Below, in pieces: positions 32,110-37,213 of a DNA stretch of 37,213 nt. A program made the position numbers and the translations under genes. Origin of the DNA: Oscillospiraceae bacterium. Lineage in GTDB: Bacteria > Bacillota > Clostridia > Oscillospirales > Oscillospiraceae. The DNA lies in NCBI GenBank assembly GCA_022793095.1, contig JAAWCD010000128.1, positions 1-37,213 of the forward strand. Reading direction: 5' to 3'. Position 1 is the first letter of the stretch. The number at the start of each line of letters is the position of its first letter. The notes under the pieces are model-generated. The model was not told the DNA's origin and did not search any database. It was given only the letters and a program-made list of their open reading frames with translations.

Positions 32110-32841
32110 TCACAGTCCGTAGCTGAAGGTTTCCGCAAAGGTCTCGTAGGGGACGGGGTAGGCGGGGGGCGCGCAGAAGGGTCGGTCCGCCCGGTAGGTC
32201 TCGTAGACCGTGACCTTCACGTTGGGCTCGGGGGGCTGAAAGTCCCGCACCGCCGCAAAGACGGGGTCGTCGGCGTAGGCCGGCGCGGCCTCGGCCCAGC
32301 TGGTGCCCGCGGGCGCGTCCAGGTCCTGGACATACAGCAGGTGCCAGACCTTCCACTGCCCGTCCTCCCGCACGAAGTCCGCCGCCGCGTACGCCCGCTC
32401 CCAGCAGCCCACCTGGCCCGCGGGGGTCAGCTTGGTGTTCATTCCGTGGACCGTCCAGATGCCCTTTGCGGTGGCGCCGTCCCCGGCGATCTCGATCACC
32501 GGCGCGACCAGGCTCTTCATATCCATGACGCCCGCACCGTACACCTGATCCTCCGTCATTCCGGCCAGCCGGCCCGGATACTTCTCCTGGATCAGCCGGC
32601 TTTCCAGCCTGGTGCGCGCCTCAAGGCCCAGATAGTAGCTCTTTACCGCCTCCGCGCCCTGGTAGTAGCCGTTGTTTACGCCCAGGCACACATCGGCGGC
32701 TTTGGACCAATAGGCGGCGTACATCCTGTTTTCCCTGCGCATCAGATAGTCCTCAGAGAAGAAACGGACCATCAGGTTCTGCAGCTCCCGCCGTTTCTCC
32801 CACCTGTCCAGCAGCTGTTCCGAATTCAATCGACAAGACAA
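32110..32841 (-). CDS. NTF2/SnoaL-like protein, family A, copy A4
   Basis: 243 residues using a TTG start at 32841, seven bases from AAGGAAG. The open frame goes back to 32970, but those codons have no ribosome site and the other A copies are 241-244 residues long. Features: WEKRRELQNLMVRFFSEDYL, AAYWSKAADVCLGVNNGYYQ, GAEAVKSYYLGL, VIEIAGDGATAKGIWTVHG, AADFVREDGQWKVWHLLY, and the ending ETFAETFSYGL. YWSRREDV of A1/A2 is YWSKAADV. It is the first gene of the fourth triad and is transcribed away from the AraC gene. Confidence 0.8.
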   Translation of the reverse strand: MSCRLNSEQLLDRWEKRRELQNLMVRFFSEDYLMRRENRMYAAYWSKAADVCLGVNNGYYQGAEAVKSYYLGLEARTRLESRLIQEKYPGRLAGMTEDQVYGAGVMDMKSLVAPVIEIAGDGATAKGIWTVHGMNTKLTPAGQVGCWERAYAAADFVREDGQWKVWHLLYVQDLDAPAGTSWAEAAPAYADDPVFAAVRDFQPPEPNVKVTVYETYRADRPFCAPPAYPVPYETFAETFSYGL

Positions 32842-32926
32842 AAAACCGCTTCCTTTCTGTCGGCTCCGCCCGCTCTGCCGGGCAGGGCCGGAATCAGCGG
32901 GCCCAGGGCCCATGCTGTATGCCACC

Positions 32927-32955
32927 ATTATACCAATGGGACGCCCAGGGAAACA
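32927..32955 (-). promoter_or_regulatory. Possible promoter of triad 4
   Basis: On the minus strand, TGTTTC (32950-32955), 17 bases, TATAAT (32927-32932) with TGG directly before it (extended -10). The leader to A4 is about 80 bases and holds a GGGCCC-rich dyad. Confidence 0.55.
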
Positions 32956-33011
32956 GGCGCGATTTCCCACCTGGAATGGGCAATTTTCAACCTGATACCG
33001 GAGGTGCCGCC

Positions 33012-34310
33012 ATGACCAGCACAGCGTCGGAAAAGAAACACGTGGAGGAACTGGAGCGGGAGCTCTCCCGCCTGCGGGAGGAGATTCAAGAGGTCCGCGC
33101 CGACCGGGCGGTACGCCGCCTGTTCCTGCATCCGGCAGACGAGGTGTTCTCCCCCGAGGATTTTTTCCGGGACACCGGTATCCGGTTCCGCGGGGACCGG
33201 TTCGTCGCGCTGGAATTTGAGGACGATCCCCGGTTCCCGCCCGCGCGGCCCCGGGAGGACAGCCCCGCCTCCTTCCGCGTGCGGTTCACACAGCTCAAAT
33301 CGCTGGTGCTCTCTGTGCTGGGGCGGGCCCACCCCGCGGCGCTGTACAGCCAAAACGGACGGCTGTGCTGCGTGCTCAACTGGCAGGGAGAGGAGACGAA
33401 CTGGCACAGCGCCTGCGCGGAGCTGGTGGAGCACCTGAACCGCGCCATGTGGGAGGCGCTGGGTTTTCGTTTCCAGTGTGTGGTCGGGCGGATGCACCAC
33501 GGCGTGGCCGAGCTGGGCCAGGCCCAAGGGGAGCTGGAGCAGGCCGTCACCTTCCGGAAATTGCTGGGAATTCCCCACGGGGAGATTCTTTTTTACGACG
33601 GGATCCTGCAGACAAAGGGGGTCCAGGGGGACGGGGCGGGCCCCGCCCTGGAGGAGGACGAAAACCGGCAGTTCTGCCTGGCGGTAAGGTCCGGCGACGC
33701 CGCCCGCGCAAAAGAGATATTTTCCGAGCTGATGGAGCACAGCTTTGTCAGTGGGCAGCCCGCCGTCCAATTCCTCCAGCTCCGGGTGTACGCCATGATC
33801 GACACGCTGTTGAAAGCCTTTGAACGGGCGGCGGAGTTCCTGGAGCTCCAAACGGAGGTGGCGGCGCTGCATATCGCCCCCCGGCTGCTGGAGACGGAAA
33901 ATGTATGGGCGCTGCGAGACGTGGTGTTTCAAGTGCTGGAGGAGTTTCAGGACATCGTGGCCTCCCAGCAGAGGACGGCCCGCCTGCCCAGCCGGATGGA
34001 TCAGTACATCCGCAGCCATTTCATGGACCCCGACCTGAACGTCAACCAGGTGGCGGCCCACTTCGGCATCACCCCGACCTACGCCACCCGCGTGTTCAAG
34101 GAGCATTTTGGCGCGGGGATGCTGGGTTTCATCCAGCAGGTGCGGGTGGAACAGGCCAAGCTGCTCCTCCAGTCCGGGGAGACCGTGAAGGAGGTCGCGG
34201 GAAGGGTCGGCTACCGGGACCCGGCGACCCTGATCCGCCTGTTCAAGCGGCTGGAGGGCGTCACACCGGCCCGATTCGGAAAGCGAGCCGCCGCACAGAA
34301 GGGAGCATAG
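33012..34310 (+). CDS. AraC-family transcription regulator
   Basis: 432 residues, start at 33012 behind CCGGAGGTG. The N-terminus is a coiled-coil (VEELERELSRLREEIQEVRA, about 11-30). The middle about 270 residues have no domain I can name but are long and helix-rich like the sensory part of response-type AraC proteins; no receiver Asp pattern is visible. The C-terminal about 95 residues form the double helix-turn-helix: SHFMDPDLNVNQVAAHFGIT, TYATRVFKEHFG, FIQQVRVEQAKLLLQSGE, VKEVAGRVGYRDPATLIRLF, with KRLEGVTPARFG. It is divergent from the A4-B4-C4 operon (170-base gap), so it most likely regulates it. It may sense the same class of molecule as LysR1-3. Confidence 0.9.
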   Translation: MTSTASEKKHVEELERELSRLREEIQEVRADRAVRRLFLHPADEVFSPEDFFRDTGIRFRGDRFVALEFEDDPRFPPARPREDSPASFRVRFTQLKSLVLSVLGRAHPAALYSQNGRLCCVLNWQGEETNWHSACAELVEHLNRAMWEALGFRFQCVVGRMHHGVAELGQAQGELEQAVTFRKLLGIPHGEILFYDGILQTKGVQGDGAGPALEEDENRQFCLAVRSGDAARAKEIFSELMEHSFVSGQPAVQFLQLRVYAMIDTLLKAFERAAEFLELQTEVAALHIAPRLLETENVWALRDVVFQVLEEFQDIVASQQRTARLPSRMDQYIRSHFMDPDLNVNQVAAHFGITPTYATRVFKEHFGAGMLGFIQQVRVEQAKLLLQSGETVKEVAGRVGYRDPATLIRLFKRLEGVTPARFGKRAAAQKGA

Positions 34311-34313
34311 AGG

Positions 34314-34718
34314 ATGGAGTGGTTTTTTCGCATTTTCTTCGGCTTACTCGCCTTGTGCCTGGTCATTTATGCGGGAATGACGTGCAGGGACCTGCTGTCC
34401 CCCAGGCGCAGCGGCCCCGCGGTGGTGCGGGCACGGCGCAAAAGGCTGTTTCCTGTGACCGTCGGGCTGGTCAGAAAGGACCGCTTTGAGTATGAGGTGG
34501 AGTTCTTTCTGCCCGTGGACCAGGTTACAAAAACCCTTCCGGTGAGCGAGGCGGTCTATCAGATCTGCCAGACCGGCTATGGCGGGGAATTGACCTGGCA
34601 GGGAGCGCGGTTCATCCGGTTTGTGTCAGGCAATGGAGACAGCCAGGAACCGCTGACTGTTCCGCATCGACATGGTCATTGCGGAACAGTCACTCCGAGA
34701 AAACTCTATCACCATTAA
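34314..34718 (+). CDS. Small membrane protein, DUF2500-like
   Basis: 134 residues, three bases after the AraC stop. One N-terminal membrane helix (FFRIFFGLLALCLVIYAGM, about 4-22), then a basic stretch and a soluble part with TVGLVRKDRFEYEVEFFLPV and GGELTWQGARFIRF, a pattern I associate with DUF2500 proteins; the assignment is from memory. The last 25 residues (SQEPLTVPHRHGHCGTVTPR...) are unlike the rest and coincide with a 12-bp perfect hairpin (34654-34692), so the normal end may have been replaced by a rearrangement. Confidence 0.6.
   Translation: MEWFFRIFFGLLALCLVIYAGMTCRDLLSPRRSGPAVVRARRKRLFPVTVGLVRKDRFEYEVEFFLPVDQVTKTLPVSEAVYQICQTGYGGELTWQGARFIRFVSGNGDSQEPLTVPHRHGHCGTVTPRKLYHH
34654..34692. 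repeat. 12-bp hairpin in the end of the small membrane protein gene
   Basis: TGACTGTTCCGC (34654-34665) pairs exactly with GCGGAACAGTCA (34681-34692). It lies inside the reading frame. Confidence 0.7.
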
Positions 34719-34863
34719 AGGTAAAGTAAGTATGCTCAACGTCGGCCCGCGTGTTTCTCTGCTTTTAGGTCACGGGCGGCCTGATGTCACCCGGGGCTAC
34801 CCGGCCACCATCCTCAAGGACGGTACACATGGGAAATGGTGAGGTAAATTGCCCTGTTCCGGT

Positions 34864-34908
34864 GCAAACTATGACCGCCGAACCAAAGAGTCGGCGGTCA
34901 TAGTTTGC
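34864..34908. repeat. 18-bp perfect hairpin in the gap before ssrA
   Basis: GCAAACTATGACCGCCGA pairs exactly with its complement (34891-34908) around nine bases. The gap 34719-35040 has no recognisable gene; a short open frame after the hairpin (34910-35040) ends GVIQHHFYARK and may be a gene fragment. Confidence 0.75.
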
Positions 34909-35040
34909 CATGTTCTGCGGCGGGTCTTCCAGGGCACGCGCACCCTCGACCAGCTGATGGTGGAGCGGCTGGTCCAAAATATTTCAAACGCCCAGCCCGT
35001 TGACGGAGTCATACAACATCATTTCTACGCGCGTAAATAG

Positions 35041-35082
35041 GGAAAGCGCCAAGGCCTCACGGCCTTGGCGCTTTCCTTTCTT
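35041..35082. terminator. Two-way intrinsic terminator next to ssrA
   Basis: GGAAAGCGCCAAGGCC-TCAC-GGCCTTGGCGCTTTCC, perfect 16 bp, with TTTCTT on the plus side and CTATTT on the minus side. It would stop ssrA transcription from the right and any plus-strand transcript from the left. Confidence 0.85.
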
Positions 35083-35132
35083 CTACCGCAAATACATTCC
35101 TAACGATATACAGGGTTCGTATTTGCGCGCTA

Positions 35133-35480
35133 TGGTGGAGGCGAGGGGAGTTGAACCCCTGTCCGAAAACGCATCCACGGGAACTTCTCCGGGCGCAGAC
35201 GGTTCTTTTCATTCCCTTACCCAAGCGTGAGCCGTCACACTCAAGGGCTTGGTAGCTTCATCATTCATGGCGCACGCAAAGCTTTGTGCACGCACGTTCA
35301 CCACTAAACGACGCCTGATCCCGGCTCGTGGTCCTTCCGAGTCAGACGGCCGCTAATTAAGCAGCGGCAAGAACAGTGTTATCGTTGTTCTTTAATTTAT
35401 AAGTTGCCCGTTTTAAGGTGGTCAGGCACCACCGCCCGCTTTTCCCGCTTCCACATCCCCGTCGAAACCGGTACGCCCCC
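35133..35480 (-). ncRNA. ssrA: Transfer-messenger RNA (tmRNA)
   Basis: 348 bases on the minus strand. The 5' end GGGGGCG...GGTTTCGACGGGG and the 3' end ...AGGGGTTCAACTCCCCTCGCCTCCACCA fold as the tRNA-like part (GGGGGCG with CGCCTCC, a T-arm with GTTCAA and encoded CCA). The tag reading frame runs from GCA (35405-35407) to TAA (35357-35359) and reads ATYKLKNNDNTVLAAA. The Ala-Ala-Ala end is a ClpXP-type degradation signal. It rescues stalled ribosomes together with SmpB, encoded about 620 bases upstream on the same strand. Confidence 0.96.
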
Positions 35481-35486
35481 ATATAT

Positions 35487-35509
35487 GCGCCGCCTGCATC
35501 AGACGGCGC
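35487..35509 (-). terminator. Hairpin between the cyclophilin gene and ssrA
   Basis: GCGCCGTCTG pairs with CAGGCGGCGC, one G-U pair, in the 40 bases between them on the minus strand. No U-run, so it may be a processing or read-through hairpin, not a full terminator. Confidence 0.5.
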
Positions 35510-35519
35510 ACGGGGAAGT

Positions 35520-36044
35520 TTACATTTTCTCAGGCTCTGGGTACTCGACACCGAAGGTTTCCACAGTCACTGACTTCATCTTCTGCTCCAAATAGGGCCG
35601 GTCATTTCGGTCCCGATCCGCGCCGGCAATTTCGTCCGCCGTCTCCATGCCCTCTGTCACCCTGCCGAAAGCCGCATACTCTCCGTCCAGATGGGGCGCC
35701 TTGGCCACCATGATAAAGAATTGGCTTCCCGCGGAGTTGGGCATCATAGACCTGGCCATGGAAAGCATCCCCCGCTCATGGGTCAGAGTATTGGTCTTAA
35801 AGCCGTTTCGCGCAAACTCGCCCCGAATCGAATAGCCGGGGCCGCCTGTACCGTTTCCATCCGGATCGCCGCCCTGAATCATAAAGTCCGGGATAACCCG
35901 ATGGAAAATCAGTCCGTCATAAAAGCCCTTCTGCACCAGAGAAATAAAGTTGTTTACCGTATTGGGTGCGGACTCAGGATAGAGTTCAGCCACTATTTTG
36001 TGCCCGTTCTCCATTTCAAATGTAACAATTGGATTTTGCGGCAT
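35520..36044 (-). CDS. Peptidyl-prolyl cis-trans isomerase, cyclophilin type
   Basis: 174 residues. The start at 36044 has about nine bases to AAGGA; an ATG at 36053 directly touches that site and is less likely. Cyclophilin motifs: VTFEMENGHKIVAELYPESA, TVNNFISLVQKGFYDGLIFH, RVIPDFMIQGGDPDGNGTGG, and SAGSQFFIM. The Arg and Phe/Met of the active site (FHRV, QFFIM) are present. No signal peptide, so cytoplasmic. It lies between smpB and ssrA. It catalyses proline isomerisation in protein folding. Confidence 0.93.
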   Translation of the reverse strand: MPQNPIVTFEMENGHKIVAELYPESAPNTVNNFISLVQKGFYDGLIFHRVIPDFMIQGGDPDGNGTGGPGYSIRGEFARNGFKTNTLTHERGMLSMARSMMPNSAGSQFFIMVAKAPHLDGEYAAFGRVTEGMETADEIAGADRDRNDRPYLEQKMKSVTVETFGVEYPEPEKM

Positions 36045-36069
36045 TTCAATCATTCCTTCCTCAACAGTT

Positions 36070-36099
36070 CCACGGCGCAAATTTCATGCGCCGCCGTGG
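36070..36099 (-). terminator. Hairpin after smpB
   Basis: CCACGGCGGCGCA pairs with TGCGCCGTGG with a three-base bulge, in the 56 bases between smpB and the cyclophilin gene on the minus strand. No U-run; probably partial termination. Confidence 0.5.
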
Positions 36100-36100
36100 T

Positions 36101-36565
36101 TCAGCGCAGCCGGTTCTTCAACGCCCGGTCCATCTCCCGCCTGGCATCCTTGGCCGCGGCCGCGTCCCGCTTATCATAAAGCTTTTTCCCCCGGGCCAGC
36201 CCTAGCTCCACCTTCACCCGCGCGTTTTTAAAATACACCGACAACGGAATCAGCGCCAGTCCATCCTGTTTGAGCTTTCCATAAAGCCGCAGGATTTCAC
36301 GCTTGTGCATCAGCAGCCTGCGGGGCCGCAACGGATCCTTGTTAAAGATGTTTCCCTTCTCATAAGGGGAGATGTGCATCCCATAGACAAACAGCTCGCC
36401 GTCCTTGACGTGGCAGAAGGAATCCTTCAAATTCAGCTTCCCTTGCCGGATTGACTTGACTTCCGTTCCCGCCAGCTCAATGCCTGCCTCAAAACGGCCG
36501 TCAATAAAGTAGTCATGGTAAGCCTTGCTGTTCTTCGCAGCAAGCTTGATTCCTTTCTGCTCCAT
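36101..36565 (-). CDS. smpB: SsrA-binding protein SmpB
   Basis: 154 residues, the usual length, starting at the ATG at 36565 after AGAGGGGG; an upstream ATG at 36592 has no ribosome site. SmpB landmarks: [75 protein letters not shown] and the basic C-terminal tail ([20 protein letters not shown]) that enters the ribosome mRNA channel. It works with the tmRNA encoded downstream. Confidence 0.97.
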   Translation of the reverse strand: MEQKGIKLAAKNSKAYHDYFIDGRFEAGIELAGTEVKSIRQGKLNLKDSFCHVKDGELFVYGMHISPYEKGNIFNKDPLRPRRLLMHKREILRLYGKLKQDGLALIPLSVYFKNARVKVELGLARGKKLYDKRDAAAAKDARREMDRALKNRLR

Positions 36566-36600
36566 GGACACACCCCCTCTCCATTCATTCAACTTGAATG

Positions 36601-36629
36601 ATTATATCACACTTGTCCAGAAAAGACAA
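36601..36629 (-). promoter_or_regulatory. Strong promoter of the smpB group
   Basis: On the minus strand: TTGTCT (36624-36629), 17 bases, TATAAT (36601-36606) with TGA directly before it. A small dyad AAAAGAC-AAC-GTCTTTT (36621-36637) covers the -35 box. Confidence 0.8.
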
Positions 36630-36789
36630 CGTCTTTTCTGTCGCAAAAGAAAACAAAAGGCCTGCAAAATCTGCCAAAATCTGTCAAGGCCCAAAAGCAT
36701 AAAAATCCAAAAAAGATAGTACCATAAAAATAGGCATAGCAAAGCAGGCCGCCGTGTTCTGGCCGCTATGGAATTGGAATGGAAATCGT

Positions 36790-36960
36790 TGCTTATGATG
36801 GAGCCATAGCTTCTCTGCCATAACAGTGCCGCAGTAGATGCTCAGAAATTTGTTCGCCACAGCGTAGCAGCGCTTGCCCTCCTGCCTTTTACGGTCAAGA
36901 AACTGAAATAAGAAGCGGTACACAGAACCAAAAAGTGGCTTGCAGGGCGGCATAAGCACG
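36790..36960 (-). pseudogene. Possible transposase remnant
   Basis: A minus-strand frame here reads FLDRKRQEGKRCYAVANKFL and SIYCGTVMAEKLW, which recalls the C-terminal end of some IS110/IS116-type transposases (eGK...A...K). There is no complete gene and no ribosome site. It may be a chance frame; 36566-36789 otherwise contains only the smpB promoter and AT-rich sequence. Confidence 0.25.
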
Positions 36961-36992
36961 AAACCTGCCGGATGGTTTAAACGGCAGGTTTC
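36960..36992 (-). terminator. Terminator of the TauE/SafE-like gene
   Basis: GAAACCTGCCG (36960-36970) pairs exactly with CGGCAGGTTTC (36982-36992). It lies nine bases after the stop of the minus-strand gene. Confidence 0.65.
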
Positions 36993-37000
36993 TGATTTCA

Positions 37001-37213
37001 TTATTTCAAGTAATTCACTGTCAGGATGACCGCTCCCAGAACAGCCAGCACAATGCCAGTTGCACGGTTTAATGCCGCTGTGCTGGCTTTATTTGCGAAT
37101 TTGGCGGCAATCCTCGCCCAGAGCAGTGTGGATGCCACACAGAACAGCAGGCACCATACATCCGGCATACCGCCTATGGCAAAATGACTGACAGCGCCTG
37201 TAAAGGCCGTAAA
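37001..37213 (-). CDS. TauE/SafE-family membrane exporter, C-terminal part
   Basis: The last 70 residues of a gene that continues past the window edge. Sequence seen: FTAFTGAVSHFAIGGMPD, then a membrane helix WCLLFCVASTLLWARIAAKF, then a charged ANKASTAALNRATG turn and a final helix IVLAVLGAVILTVNYLK. The TGA-x-SH-x-x-x-GG turn and the N-R-x-TG before the last helix are typical of TauE/SafE (sulfite/organosulfonate exporter-type) proteins. The substrate is unknown. Confidence 0.75.
   Translation of the reverse strand, partial: FTAFTGAVSHFAIGGMPDVWCLLFCVASTLLWARIAAKFANKASTAALNRATGIVLAVLGAVILTVNYLK

Noticed and set aside
36684..37001. A 105-codon minus-strand open frame as a real gene
   Set aside because: It covers the terminator of the TauE/SafE-like gene, has no ribosome site and has mixed composition; only a weak resemblance to a transposase end remains.

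Overview
The window looks like chromosome from a gut-type clostridium (Bacillota, probably an Oscillospiraceae relative). I infer this from the strong AGGAGG-type ribosome sites, the GC-rich coding sequence, clostridial lipoprotein and LysR/Dpp gene styles, and a Firmicutes-style smpB / peptidyl-prolyl isomerase / ssrA group. Genus and species cannot be read from the sequence alone.

Layout. Bases 1-2640 hold a remnant of an integrated element: a partial gene, a small excisionase-like DNA-binding protein, two unknown proteins, a long perfect hairpin and an inverted-repeat element. Bases 2714-12104 (minus strand) look like one long operon: lipoprotein solute-binding protein, DppB, DppC, a fused DppD-DppF ATPase, an orphan 5'-nucleotidase C-terminal-domain membrane protein, then three NTF2/SnoaL-like proteins (called here A1, B1, C1). 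Two LysR genes follow (12362-13339 plus, 13427-14296 minus). A second triad A2-B2-C2 is at 14559-16916 (plus) and a third, A3-B3-C3, at 19777-17435 (minus). A broken IS110 element with a probable bridge-RNA region lies at about 20400-21850. Next come a duplicated Csx3-like protein (21913-22548), a second Dpp importer DppD-DppF-DppB-DppC (22649-26663), a third LysR gene and a second lipoprotein solute-binding protein (28405-30210). A fourth triad A4-B4-C4 is at 32841-30471 (minus), divergent from an AraC regulator and a small membrane protein. The right end returns to housekeeping genes: tmRNA (ssrA), a cyclophilin, smpB, and the end of a TauE/SafE-type exporter.

The main discovery is that twelve NTF2-like (SnoaL-like) proteins fall into three families, A (about 241-244 aa), B (223-273 aa) and C (266-302 aa). 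They are arranged as four separate operons, always in the order A-B-C, on both strands. One triad shares an operon with a complete oligopeptide-type importer, and the others sit beside LysR or AraC genes and a second importer. I infer a multi-copy uptake-and-conversion system for small, probably hydrophobic or plant/host-derived molecules, in which A, B and C work together, possibly as a hetero-oligomer. The chemistry is unknown; NTF2-fold enzymes include dehydratases, isomerases, cyclases and hydrolases.

The same region is studded with about sixteen short GC-rich hairpins with the core CCCCGCC-N3-5-GGCGGGG. Their outer arms differ from copy to copy but remain complementary. Several lie between genes of one operon or just before A genes. 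Three promoters in the region share an ATAACA...ATTTTAC box at the -35, which suggests common regulation.
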